Source of the DNA: an uncultured Duodenibacillus sp.
Lineage (GTDB): Bacteria > Pseudomonadota > Gammaproteobacteria > Burkholderiales > Burkholderiaceae_F
Assembly (NCBI GenBank): GCA_944390745.1
Contig: CALXQK010000018.1
Span: forward strand, 1 to 59,610
DNA length: 59,610 nt
Reading direction: 5' to 3'
A program made the translations under genes and the position numbers. The number at the start of each line of letters is the position of its first letter. Position 1 is the stretch's first letter. Below, in pieces: positions 36,831-44,195 of this stretch. The notes beneath the pieces are model-generated. The model did not search any database. It worked only from the letters and a program-made list of their open reading frames with translations, and was not told the origin of the DNA.

Positions 36831-37280
36831 TTAGGCCTCGGCAACCACGCGCACCGTCACTTCGGCGGTGATGTCGGTCATCAGGCCGATCACGATCGGG
36901 AAGTCGCCCACGCTCTTGATGGCGCCCAGGGGAGTGCGCACCTGGCTCTTCTTGATCGAGAAGCCGAGCTTGTCGACGGCCTCAGCGATGTCGGCGTTGG
37001 TCACCGAGCCGAACAGACGGCCGTCAACGCCGGCCTTGCTGACGATCTCGATCACCTGGCCGTTGAGCTTGGAGGCAACCTCCTCAGCGGCGGCGATGCG
37101 CTCGGCCTGAGCCTTCTCGAGCTCGGCGCGGCGGGTTTCAAACTCAGCGATCGCAGCCTTGGTGGCGCGCTTGGCGTGTCCCTGGGGGATCAGGAAGTTG
37201 CGGGCGTAGCCGTCCTTGACCTTGACGACAGCACCGAGATCACCGAGGTGATTGATCTTTTCAAGAAGGATAACTTGCAT
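36831..37280 (-). CDS. rplI: 50S ribosomal protein L9
   Basis: The 149-residue product starts [36 protein letters not shown], the universal L9 N-terminal domain. A long connecting helix (37-75) and a C-terminal domain ending [12 protein letters not shown] follow. L9 binds 23S rRNA domain V and restrains ribosome movement. It is the last gene of the rpsF operon, 2 nt after rpsR. Confidence 0.98.
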   Translation of the reverse strand: MQVILLEKINHLGDLGAVVKVKDGYARNFLIPQGHAKRATKAAIAEFETRRAELEKAQAERIAAAEEVASKLNGQVIEIVSKAGVDGRLFGSVTNADIAEAVDKLGFSIKKSQVRTPLGAIKSVGDFPIVIGLMTDITAEVTVRVVAEA

Positions 37281-37282
37281 GA

Positions 37283-37564
37283 TTAACGAACCCCCTGATT
37301 GTCGGTGTAGGGCAGCAGAGCGAGGAAGCGCGCACGCTTGATCGCCGTGTCGAGCTGGCGCTGGTAGTGCGCCTTCGTACCCGTCAGGCGGGCCGGCATG
37401 ATCTTGCCGTTTTCCTGGATGAAGTCGCGCAGCGTGTCGATGTCCTTGTAGTCGATCTGCTCGACGTGTTCGACGGTAAAGCGGCAGAACTTCTTGCGCT
37501 TGAAGAGCGCGTTTTGCTGGTTGCTGCGGCGGGGCTTGCCCTTACCTTTTGCACCAAAAGCCAT
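37283..37564 (-). CDS. rpsR: 30S ribosomal protein S18
   Basis: The 93-residue protein contains [28 protein letters not shown] and the terminal [26 protein letters not shown], diagnostic of S18, which binds S6 in the platform of the small subunit. It lies between priB and rplI in the conserved order. Confidence 0.98.
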   Translation of the reverse strand: MAFGAKGKGKPRRSNQQNALFKRKKFCRFTVEHVEQIDYKDIDTLRDFIQENGKIMPARLTGTKAHYQRQLDTAIKRARFLALLPYTDNQGVR

Positions 37565-37574
37565 TTTTCAACTC

Positions 37575-37880
37575 CTAATTGATTTTGAATTCCGTGACAT
37601 GCACGGTCAATCTGGAACTTCTCAGGGATCGCGTGGCGAGAAATCCTTCAAGCCTCAGTTCGCTTCCCAGGGGAACCCTGTTCAGCCTCAGGGCCGTGTC
37701 GGCAAAGGCCAGAACGGTCAATGTGAACTGAACCAGCCTTTCGGCTCCGGCCTCAAAGACCCTGCCCTTGTGTTCAAAGCGGGCCTCGAAGACCGCGATG
37801 CCCGCCGGCGTGTATCGCAGCTCGTCCTTGTCAACGAGCACGGCGCGCATCAAAACGAGGTTGTCTGGAGAAGATTCCAA
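37575..37880 (-). CDS. priB: Primosomal replication protein PriB (N)
   Basis: An OB-fold single-strand DNA-binding protein of about 101 residues. Its core ELRYTPAGIAVFEARFEHKG and the C-terminal GFLATRSLRSSRLTVHVTEFKI match PriB/primosomal protein N. It acts with PriA in replication restart. I chose the TTG at 37880 because AGGT precedes it and it places the first beta strand (NLVLMRAVLV) after a normal short N-terminus. The ATG at 37850 would cut into that strand, and a longer version would overlap rpsF with Pro-rich sequence. It lies between rpsF and rpsR as in other proteobacteria. Confidence 0.85.
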   Translation of the reverse strand: MESSPDNLVLMRAVLVDKDELRYTPAGIAVFEARFEHKGRVFEAGAERLVQFTLTVLAFADTALRLNRVPLGSELRLEGFLATRSLRSSRLTVHVTEFKIN

Positions 37881-37902
37881 ATTCGACCTGCGAAACGATC
37901 GA

Positions 37903-38301
37903 TTAAGCCTGGGCGGCGGGGGCGGCCTGGGCAGCCTCGGCGGCGGCAGCTTCAACGGCGACCTTGCGGGCCTCTTCCTTTTCCACCGTCTTCATCATGA
38001 CGGAGGGCGCGGTCTCGGCCTTCTTGGTCTTGACGACGAGGTGACGCAGCACGGCGTCGTTGTAGCGGAACCCATTCTCGATCTCAGCGAGCGTCGAGTC
38101 CGTGCACTCAATATTCATCAGGAAATAGTGAGCCTTGACGAGCTTCTGGATCGGGTAAGCGAGTTGACGGCGACCCCAGTCTTCGCAGCGGTGCACCTGA
38201 CCGCCCTGTTCGGCGACGAGAGTCTTGAGACGTTCGATCATCGCGGGGACCTGTTCAGACTGATCCGGATGCACGATGACGCACAGTTCGTAGTGACGCA
38301 T
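37903..38301 (-). CDS. rpsF: 30S ribosomal protein S6
   Basis: The 132-residue protein starts [26 protein letters not shown] and contains [32 protein letters not shown], diagnostic of S6. The C-terminal tail is Ala/Glu-rich ([16 protein letters not shown]), a common proteobacterial feature. It is the first gene of the operon with priB, rpsR and rplI. Confidence 0.98.
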   Translation of the reverse strand: MRHYELCVIVHPDQSEQVPAMIERLKTLVAEQGGQVHRCEDWGRRQLAYPIQKLVKAHYFLMNIECTDSTLAEIENGFRYNDAVLRHLVVKTKKAETAPSVMMKTVEKEEARKVAVEAAAAEAAQAAPAAQA

Positions 38302-38370
38302 TGAATTCCTCCTTACGGAAATAAGCCACCCGAGCGTCCTTTCGGTGTGGCAAGGATACGAAAGAGTGGG

Positions 38371-38399
38371 ATTTTATACAGAAACCCTTGAAAAATCAA
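38371..38399 (-). promoter_or_regulatory. Probable sigma-70 promoter of the rpsF operon
   Basis: On the minus strand, TTGATT (38394-38399) and TAAAAT (38371-38376) are 17 bp apart. The predicted transcript start is about 60 nt before rpsF. Confidence 0.55.
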
Positions 38400-38522
38400 C
38401 ACCGTCGATGCCGTGTGTTTTCGCCGCCCCCTTCCCGGCGCAAAGGCCTCGCCCGAAAAAGACAGAAACAAGGACCGCACAGCCCTGAGATCCTGTATTT
38501 CCGGTGCAATTTTGTACGGTGC

Positions 38523-38550
38523 TTGCATTTCTCAAAATTCTCTGTACAAT
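38523..38550 (+). promoter_or_regulatory. Probable sigma-70 promoter of tRNA-Thr
   Basis: TTGCAT (38523-38528) and TACAAT (38545-38550) are separated by 16 bp and followed by a GC-rich discriminator (GCGCAACT). They sit about 44 nt before the tRNA. Confidence 0.6.
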
Positions 38551-38593
38551 GCGCAACTCTCAGGGCGATGAGCTCTGAGGAAAAAATCTGGTT

Positions 38594-38669
38594 GCCGGTG
38601 TAGCTCAGCTGGTAGAGCAGCGCATTCGTAATGCGAAGGTCGGATGTTCGAATCCTCTCACCGGCACCA
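38594..38669 (+). tRNA. tRNA-Thr (CGU)
   Basis: A complete cloverleaf with acceptor stem GCCGGTG/CACCGGC, D-arm GCTCAGCTGGTAGAGC, anticodon loop TTCGTAA (anticodon CGT), T-arm GTTCGAATC and encoded CCA at 38667-38669. The anticodon arm is identical to E. coli thrW. Confidence 0.97.
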
Positions 38670-38690
38670 CCCCCATTCTCAAGGGGGATC

Positions 38691-38737
38691 AACAAACCTC
38701 GATAGCCTGCAGATCACGGCTTTCGGGGTTTTTTGTT
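38691..38737 (+). terminator. tRNA-Thr terminator
   Basis: A long imperfect stem (AACAAACCTCGATAGCC with GGCTTTCGGGGTTTTTTGTT) with a 10-nt loop ends in a T-run. Confidence 0.8.
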
Positions 38738-38900
38738 GCGCACAATCCCTCGCGCAAACCCCGCCGAACGGCATTTCAGCAGGGTCACGGCATCCCCAAA
38801 CTCTCGAAACGCCAGAGTCCTCCAGCCTTGCCTGAGGTCAGTCAAGGGCCTGATTTATTTATCAATCGCTGATTTTCATCGATTTTTTCCGGGCTGAACT

Positions 38901-38941
38901 GAACTGTCCCCAGAAAGTGTCTCGCTTTCTGGGGACAGTTC
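38901..38941. repeat. Perfect 17-bp inverted repeat containing TGTCCCC
   Basis: GAACTGTCCCCAGAAAG and its exact complement flank a 7-nt loop, TGTCTCG. There is no T-run, so it is not a standard terminator. TGTCCCC/GGGGACA palindromes of this kind are found in many genomes as REP-like or transposon-end-like repeats; that link is inference. Confidence 0.75.
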
Positions 38942-38971
38942 ACCGTCAGACGGCAATGCCGGCATCTCAAA

Positions 38972-39002
38972 CAATCCTGCCTCCTGTCCGCAGGCAGGAT
39001 TG
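38972..39002 (-). terminator. Terminator of the secreted Trp/Tyr-repeat protein gene
   Basis: CAATCCTGCCT and AGGCAGGATTG form a perfect 11-bp stem around a 9-nt loop; on the minus strand it is followed by TTTGAG. It lies 39 nt past the gene's stop. Confidence 0.65.
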
Positions 39003-39040
39003 CCTTGTCAACGCGACGCAGCCGTTCGAGATCAGAGCCT

Positions 39041-39472
39041 CTACCTGAAGTACTTGTCGTGAAAGCTCCCCGGATCCTCTCGAATCCGGCCGACGTTCTC
39101 GCAGAGAAAGTCCATCAGCTCGGCTGAGACCCGCTTTGAACGATAGCGATTGCACGTGAAGTATCCGTAGAACTTGCCGTCGCGGTCGACCAGAACCGGA
39201 GCCTTCTGCGCATACGCATTCCACGGGCTGTACGAGGAGTAAGACGAGCCGTAGTCGGAAAACTCATTCCAGATGGACTTCGTGGAGTAGCGGGATCCGT
39301 ACTGACCATACGTGTTCCAGATGGAGCTCGAGTTGTACCGGCTGCAGGAGAAACAACCCAGGAACGCATGGTCGCCTCCCTTGTCGACAAAGAGCAGAAG
39401 CTCGGCGGCGTGCACGGCAAAGGAGCCCGCCAGGGCCGCTGTCAAAAGAAGATGCTTGATGGAGGTTTTCAT
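39041..39472 (-). CDS. Secreted Trp/Tyr-repeat protein of unknown function
   Basis: The 143-residue precursor has a Sec signal peptide (residues 1-22, LAGSFAVHAAE). After FLGCFSCSRYNSSS come imperfect repeats: SIWNTYGQYGSRYS, SIWNEFSDYGSSYS, SPWNAYA, then VLVDRDGKFYGYFTCNRYRS. Proteins with this FLGC..C and SxWNxYGxYGSxYS pattern occur widely in bacteria as conserved hypotheticals; no function is known to me. Aromatic and Ser residues suggest a small extracellular or periplasmic beta-rich binding module. No good ribosome-binding site is visible. It lies 206 nt downstream of a lipoprotein gene on the same strand. Confidence 0.8.
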   Translation of the reverse strand: MKTSIKHLLLTAALAGSFAVHAAELLLFVDKGGDHAFLGCFSCSRYNSSSIWNTYGQYGSRYSTKSIWNEFSDYGSSYSSYSPWNAYAQKAPVLVDRDGKFYGYFTCNRYRSKRVSAELMDFLCENVGRIREDPGSFHDKYFR

Positions 39473-39678
39473 CAGTTGGATCACATGTGTTTCAAGCGCC
39501 GCCCCGAAGGGCTGGGCAGGTTGCGATGCCGGCAGCGTCAGCACTTGCAGCGGCGCCTGGCTGCGAAGAGAAAAGTTCCTGCGGCGTCGGCCGGGGAAAC
39601 GGCATCGCGCATTCCCACGGACGCCGGGAACACGACGGCTCCCGTCTGAAGGCGCCTGCTTCAAAAAATCTTGCAGGA

Positions 39679-40167
39679 CTATTTTTCTCCGAGCAATTTT
39701 CCGACCACGCTGTCGATGCGCTCGCGCGTGCGGCCCCACTTGGTGAGCGTGAGCTTTCCGGACTTGTAGCTTGCCGTCGAGACGAGCGTCTGGTTTTTGT
39801 AGAGCGACAGCTCCGCCGTGCCCAGGTAGGTCGTAAAGTCCCACGAGCGGCGCATGACGTAGTGCACGCGCCAGGGGCCGGGGCATGCGCTTGCCCGCTC
39901 GACCACCACCGCATGGATGCCGCGCTTTTCAAAGGCATCCCGCAGTCCCGGAATGGCTGCGCCGATCTTCACGCGCGGGTTGCGCACGATGCAGACCGTC
40001 CCGGGTTTTTGCGCAAGAGGCCGGTGCATCCTTCCGGAGACGGCGTTCTGCACCGAGTCCCGGGCCATCTCCACGGGATCGATGTCGGGGGTCTTCACGC
40101 TCGAGCAGCCCGCAAGAAGCCCGCAGGCGATGGTGATGCATAAAAAAAGCGCGCTGCCTCGGCTCAT
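39679..40167 (-). CDS. Sbal_3080-like family lipoprotein
   Basis: The 162-residue precursor has a lipoprotein signal with lipobox LLAGC (Cys20 or Cys21) followed by SSVKTPDIDP. The body contains VCIVRNPRVKIGAAIPGLRDAFEKRGI, CPGPWRVHYVMRRSWDFTTYLGTAELSLY and a Lys-rich TKWGRTRERIDSVVGKLLG end, which I recognise as the Sbal_3080-type lipoprotein pattern. Function is unknown. The ATG at 40167 follows AGGAG at 10 nt. Its promoter must lie in the shared region with the gltI control sites. Confidence 0.8.
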   Translation of the reverse strand: MSRGSALFLCITIACGLLAGCSSVKTPDIDPVEMARDSVQNAVSGRMHRPLAQKPGTVCIVRNPRVKIGAAIPGLRDAFEKRGIHAVVVERASACPGPWRVHYVMRRSWDFTTYLGTAELSLYKNQTLVSTASYKSGKLTLTKWGRTRERIDSVVGKLLGEK

Positions 40168-40377
40168 GACAACTTTTCTCCTGACGGCTGCGCGCCGCAC
40201 CCCGGGCGCAGACAAAGAAAACTCCACCCCTGGATCATCCCCAAAATCGCGGCGCCCTGTCAACACCGCCCGAAGAAAAAGCCGGCCTCCCCGTCCCCGG
40301 CATCCCCGCCCCGGCGTCAGGACCGCCTCTGAAAAGCGCCGCCTTTTTGTGCATCGGCCTTGCCGATCCTGAAGACT

Positions 40378-40426
40378 GCACCAGATTTGTGCGCTCTTTG
40401 CATGCATTTTTGCACTTAACTGGTGC
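40378..40426. promoter_or_regulatory. Two NtrC-type binding sites upstream of gltI
   Basis: The plus strand carries GCAC-TTAAC-TGGTGC at 40412-40426, and the minus strand carries GCAC-AAATC-TGGTGC across 40378-40392. Both match the NtrC consensus GCAC-N5-TGGTGC exactly. Their centres are 34 bp apart, close to the helical spacing of the paired sites at glnA in enteric bacteria. They lie about 245 and 280 bp upstream of the predicted sigma-54 start site, a workable enhancer distance. Confidence 0.8.
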
Positions 40427-40470
40427 ATAAAAGAGAAAGCTTCTCCTCGCCCGGCAGACTTCCGGAATTT

Positions 40471-40505
40471 CTTAAGCATTATCCCTTCCTCTCCGAATTC
40501 TTAAG
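40471..40505. promoter_or_regulatory. Two CTTAAG boxes upstream of gltI
   Basis: CTTAAG occurs at 40471-40476 (within GAATTTCTTAAG) and 40500-40505 (within GAATTCTTAAG), 29 bp apart. The motif is the same as in the array before the octaheme cytochrome gene. Confidence 0.4.
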
Positions 40506-40518
40506 AAGAGGCGAAAAA

Positions 40519-40538
40519 ACTAGTCACATCCGACTAGT
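40519..40538. promoter_or_regulatory. ACTAGTC inverted repeat upstream of gltI
   Basis: ACTAGTC-ACATCC-GACTAGT is a perfect 7-bp inverted repeat with a 6-nt spacer, centred about 135 bp before the predicted sigma-54 start. It looks like a dimer operator; the protein is unknown. Confidence 0.55.
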
Positions 40539-40635
40539 CCTCCTACGACATTTCTCCTAGAAAATCACTGGCTTTGAAGGGGTTTCCCGACAACCTCGCC
40601 CCCGGGGTCCGATTCGCGCGGGGATGGCGCACAAA

Positions 40636-40652
40636 CTGGCACGATCCTTGCT
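40636..40652 (+). promoter_or_regulatory. Sigma-54 (RpoN) promoter of gltIJKL
   Basis: CTGGCACGATCCTTGCT matches the sigma-54 consensus, with GG at 40638-40639 and GC at 40650-40651 separated by exactly 10 bp. Transcription should start near 40663, leaving a leader of about 95 nt before gltI. Confidence 0.88.
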
Positions 40653-40757
40653 TTGTTTATCGGCAGAAGGACTTGCACCGCAATCAGGCATCCCTGAGCG
40701 CAGGCAACTCCCCCGTGCATTCATTGAAAACACCAAGGACTTTTCAAGGAGCTTGTC

Positions 40758-41657
40758 ATGATTCCTGCTTCCCGCTTTGCTCTTGCCGCCGTCGCCGCCG
40801 CCGTGCTTGCGGTCAATGCCGTCACCGCCGCCGAGCTCACCGGCACGCTCAAGAAGATTCAGGAGACCGGTTCGATTACGCTCGGCTACCGCGAGAGCTC
40901 CGTTCCGTTTTCCTACCTTGACGCCGACGGCAAGCCCGTGGGCTACGCCTTCACCGTCTGCCAGAAGGTGGCTGAAGCCGCCCAGAAGGAACTCGGCCTT
41001 GCCAAGCTCGACATCAAGTACCAGGCGGTGACCTCGGCCAACCGCATTCCGCTCATCCAGAACGGCACCGTCGACATTGAGTGCGGCTCGACGACGAACT
41101 CGCTCGTGCGCCAGCGCGAGGCGGCCTTCAGCACGAGCTATTTCGGCATCCAGGTTTCCGCCGCGGTGTGGAAGTCGAGCGGCATCAACTCGCTCAAGGA
41201 CCTCAACGGCAAGACCGTTGCGGTCACCTCGGGCACCACGTCCGTGGCGCTCATGAAGAAGTTTGAAAAGGAAAACGGCATCAAGGTGCGCTACCTGATG
41301 ACGAAGGACTTTGCCGAGTCGATGCAGCTTGTGGCCAACAAGCGCGCCGACGCGTTCGTGCTTGACGACGTGCTGCTTGCCGGCCAGATCGCCAATCTCA
41401 AGAACCCGCAGGACTTCAAGATTCTTGACGCCGCCCTCTCGGTTGAGCCCTACGGCGCGATGTTCCGCAAGGACGACCCGCAGTTCAAGGCCCTCGTCGA
41501 CAAGACTGTCACGGGCATGATCAAGTCGGGCGAGCTCTCCAAGCTCTACACGCAGTGGTTCGAATCCCCGATTCCGCCCAAGAACGTCAACCTCAACTTC
41601 AAGATGAACAACTACACCAAGGAGCTCTTCGCGAACCCCTCGGACAAGGGCATCTAA
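40758..41657 (+). CDS. gltI: Glutamate/aspartate ABC transporter substrate-binding protein
   Basis: The 299-residue periplasmic protein has a Sec signal (residues 1-25) and a family 3 solute-binding fold: GTLKKIQETGSITLGYRESSVPFSY, PVGYAFTVCQKV, VDIECGSTTNSLVRQREAAFST, then YTQWFESPIPPKNVNLNF. These are typical of GltI/GtlI-type proteins that bind L-Glu and L-Asp. AAGGAG lies 8 nt before the ATG. It is the first gene of gltIJKL and is followed by a hairpin likely to lower transcription of the membrane components. Confidence 0.95.
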   Translation: MIPASRFALAAVAAAVLAVNAVTAAELTGTLKKIQETGSITLGYRESSVPFSYLDADGKPVGYAFTVCQKVAEAAQKELGLAKLDIKYQAVTSANRIPLIQNGTVDIECGSTTNSLVRQREAAFSTSYFGIQVSAAVWKSSGINSLKDLNGKTVAVTSGTTSVALMKKFEKENGIKVRYLMTKDFAESMQLVANKRADAFVLDDVLLAGQIANLKNPQDFKILDAALSVEPYGAMFRKDDPQFKALVDKTVTGMIKSGELSKLYTQWFESPIPPKNVNLNFKMNNYTKELFANPSDKGI

Positions 41658-41666
41658 GGCTTTTCC

Positions 41667-41714
41667 CCCGAAACGCTCTCTGTCGAGCTCGCGTGGAGAC
41701 GTTTCGGGTTTTTT
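41667..41714 (+). terminator. Partial terminator between gltI and gltJ
   Basis: CCCGAAACG and CGTTTCGGG form a stem that can extend through CTCT/GGAG, followed by six T residues. Placed after the binding-protein gene, it would let gltI be expressed above gltJKL. Confidence 0.75.
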
Positions 41715-41830
41715 CCTTCATCCAATTCCCGCAGCCGCGCACCCCGGGCTGTCCCCACCCCGTCCTGCAGGACCGGGCGCCCGGAGCCTGCAGCCGAGAT
41801 GAGGCGCGCGGCTGAAAAGAGGAAAATCAA

Positions 41831-42565
41831 ATGGCTTTGAACTTCAATCTGGACGCGCTCATGGAGCCCGCCCTTCTGGCCGACATGCCCTGGTGGCAGT
41901 ACATCCTGGGCGGCGCCGGCTGGACCATCGGGCTCATGCTGAGCTCCTTTGCCCTGGCCCTGGTGCTGGGCATCATCGTCGGCACGCTGCGAACCTCCCG
42001 GATCCGGGTTGTGAGCCTCGTCTGCGAGGCATGGATCGAACTGTTTCGAAACATCCCGCTCATCGTGCAGATCTTCGTGTGGTACTTCGTCATCCCCGAG
42101 TTCATCCCCTGGTACAAGCAGTGGATGATCGAGGTCGATCCGGTCTACTCGCAGTTTCTGACCGCCTTCATCTGCATGGGGTTCTTCACCTCCTCGCGCG
42201 TGGCCGAGCAGGTGCGCGCGGGCATCGCCTCAATCCCCGCGGGGCTGCCCAACGCCGCCCGGGCGCTCGGCATGACGCAGGTGCAGACCTACGGCTACGT
42301 GATCATTCCCCTGGCCATGCGGCTCATCGTGCCGCCGCTCACGAGCGAGGCGATGAACCTCGTCAAGAACACGGCCGTCGCCCTCACGATCGGACTGCCG
42401 GAACTTACGATGCGCGCCAATGAGATGGGAGAAAACACCTTCCAGTTCTTTGCGGCCTACATCTGGGCGACCTTCATCTACATCGTGATCGCGCTCGTGG
42501 TCAACGGGTTCATGCGCTATGTGGAAGCCCGCAGCGCCGTTCCCGGTCTCATTCTTGCCAAGTAG
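41831..42565 (+). CDS. gltJ: Glutamate/aspartate ABC transporter permease GltJ
   Basis: A 244-residue His/Glu/Gln-type permease with about five membrane helices: TIGLMLSSFALALVLGIIVGTLRTS, ELFRNIPLIVQIFVWYFVIPEF. Its EAA-loop region SIPAGLPNAARALGMTQVQTYGYVIIP contacts the ATPase. GAGGA precedes the ATG. The 15-nt gap to gltK shows cotranscription. Confidence 0.95.
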   Translation: MALNFNLDALMEPALLADMPWWQYILGGAGWTIGLMLSSFALALVLGIIVGTLRTSRIRVVSLVCEAWIELFRNIPLIVQIFVWYFVIPEFIPWYKQWMIEVDPVYSQFLTAFICMGFFTSSRVAEQVRAGIASIPAGLPNAARALGMTQVQTYGYVIIPLAMRLIVPPLTSEAMNLVKNTAVALTIGLPELTMRANEMGENTFQFFAAYIWATFIYIVIALVVNGFMRYVEARSAVPGLILAK

Positions 42566-42580
42566 GGGAGGAAAAGGAAG

Positions 42581-43264
42581 ATGTTTGACTTTTCGTCCAT
42601 TACCGCATCCTGGGAATACATCCTGCGCGGCGCGGCCTACACGGTGGAGCTTACGGTCATCACGGCCGTCCTGGGCCTGGCGCTCGGCACGGGGCTGGCG
42701 CTGTGCCGGCTGTCGACCTCGCGCATTCTCTCGGAGTTCTCCCGGCTCTACACCAACCTGATGCGCGCCGTTCCGCTCGTGCTCGTGCTCTTCTGGTTCT
42801 TCCTGCTCATGCCCGAGGTGCTCAAGGTCATCCTGGGGCTCGACCACCCGGTGATGATCGGCGCCGATCTCACGGCCATCATCACGTTCGTGCTCTTTGA
42901 GGCGGCCTACTTCGCCGAGATCATGCGCGCGGGCATCCAGTCGGTGAGCAAGGGCCAGATGGGCGCGGCCAAGGCGCTCGGCCTCACCTACGCGCAGACC
43001 ATGCGCTACGTCATCCTGCCGCAGGCCGTGCGCAACATGCTGCCCGTGCTGCTCACCCAGACCATCATTCTCTTTCAGGACACGAGTCTGGTCTACGTCA
43101 TCAGCGGCAACGACTTCATGGGCGCGGTGAGCAAGATCGCGCAACGCGACGGCCAGCTCGTGCTCATGTACAGCTTTGCGGCCGTGTGCTACCTCACGGT
43201 CTCGGTGTCGCTGTCGATGCTCGTGCGGCGCCTGCAGGCCAGAATGGCCGTGGTCTCGCGCTGA
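42581..43264 (+). CDS. gltK: Glutamate/aspartate ABC transporter permease GltK
   Basis: The 227-residue second permease carries TVELTVITAVLGLALGTGLALCRLS, the NLMRAVPLVLVLFWFFLLMP motif and the EAA loop SVSKGQMGAAKALGLTYAQTMRYVILPQAVRNMLP. It forms the GltJ-GltK heterodimeric channel. A strong GGAGG lies upstream. It is followed after 83 nt by gltL. Confidence 0.95.
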   Translation: MFDFSSITASWEYILRGAAYTVELTVITAVLGLALGTGLALCRLSTSRILSEFSRLYTNLMRAVPLVLVLFWFFLLMPEVLKVILGLDHPVMIGADLTAIITFVLFEAAYFAEIMRAGIQSVSKGQMGAAKALGLTYAQTMRYVILPQAVRNMLPVLLTQTIILFQDTSLVYVISGNDFMGAVSKIAQRDGQLVLMYSFAAVCYLTVSVSLSMLVRRLQARMAVVSR

Positions 43265-43347
43265 TCGCGCAAACACGATGAATTGAAGTTTTCGGCCGTC
43301 TGCGCACACCGCGGACGGCCCCGGCAACAAGAAGGAACAACACGCTT

Positions 43348-44082
43348 ATGCCGATGATTGAAATCAAGAACGTCAGCAAGTGGTACGGCGACTTTCAGGT
43401 GCTCAAGAACTGCTCGGTGAACGTTGAAAAGGGCGAGGTGGTCGTCGTCTGCGGTCCCTCGGGCTCGGGCAAGTCCACGCTGATCAAGACGGTCAACGCG
43501 CTCGAGCCCTTCCAGCAGGGCGAAATTCTCATCAACGGCATCTCCGTCGGGGACCCCAAGACGGACCTGCCCAAGCTCAGAAGCCGCGTCGGGATGGTGT
43601 TTCAGCACTTTGAGCTCTTTCCGCACCTCTCGATTCGCCAGAACCTGGCTCTGGCGCAGATCAAGGTGCTCGGCCGCCCCAAGGACGAGGCCGAGGAGCG
43701 CGGACTGAAGCTTCTTGACCGCGTGGGACTTTTAAAGCACGCCGAGAAGTATCCGGGACAGCTCTCGGGCGGCCAGCAGCAACGCGTGGCCATTGCGCGG
43801 GCCCTCGCCATGGATCCGGTGTGCATGCTCTTTGACGAGCCCACCTCGGCGCTTGACCCCGAGATGATCAACGAGGTGCTCGACGTGATGATCGAGCTCG
43901 CGCAGGAGGGCATGACCATGATGGTGGTCACGCACGAAATGGGCTTTGCCCGCAAGGTGGCCGATCACGTGATCTTCATGGACGCGGGCGAGGTCATTGA
44001 AAACCTCCCCGGAGAAGAGTTCTTCAGCGCCCCGCACACCGACCGCGCGCAGAAGTTTCTCTCAAAGATCCTCAACCACTGA
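43348..44082 (+). CDS. gltL: Glutamate/aspartate ABC transporter ATP-binding protein GltL
   Basis: The 244-residue ATPase has Walker [11 protein letters not shown]-loop [12 protein letters not shown], signature [16 protein letters not shown], Walker [15 protein letters not shown] and H-loop [10 protein letters not shown], all of the polar amino-acid importer class. Starts at 43348 (MPMIEIKN) and 43354 are both possible. It ends the operon and is followed by a strong terminator. Confidence 0.96.
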   Translation: MPMIEIKNVSKWYGDFQVLKNCSVNVEKGEVVVVCGPSGSGKSTLIKTVNALEPFQQGEILINGISVGDPKTDLPKLRSRVGMVFQHFELFPHLSIRQNLALAQIKVLGRPKDEAEERGLKLLDRVGLLKHAEKYPGQLSGGQQQRVAIARALAMDPVCMLFDEPTSALDPEMINEVLDVMIELAQEGMTMMVVTHEMGFARKVADHVIFMDAGEVIENLPGEEFFSAPHTDRAQKFLSKILNH

Positions 44083-44144
44083 GCTTAACCGCAAAAAAAA
44101 GGGAGGCCGCCCAGCGCCAGAGCGGCGTCCCGGCCCAGGGACCA

Positions 44145-44183
44145 GGGCTCCTGCCGGAGATCATGCGGCCGGAGCCCTTTTTT
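44145..44183 (+). terminator. gltIJKL terminator
   Basis: GGGCTCCTGCCG and CGGCCGGAGCCC pair around a 9-nt loop and are followed by six T residues. Confidence 0.9.
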
Positions 44184-44195
44184 GACCCTGCGCGC

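Larger units (their letters stand above)
38738..39040. other. Gene-free stretch between tRNA-Thr and a secreted-protein gene
   Basis: No reading frame looks coding. The stretch contains an AT-rich segment near 38850-38890, a perfect 17-bp inverted repeat (38901-38941) and the terminator at 38972-39002. Confidence 0.6.

Noticed and set aside
38594-39040. Attachment site or prophage remnant next to tRNA-Thr
   Set aside because: No integrase, and no repeat of the tRNA 3' end within the window; only the inverted repeat is notable.
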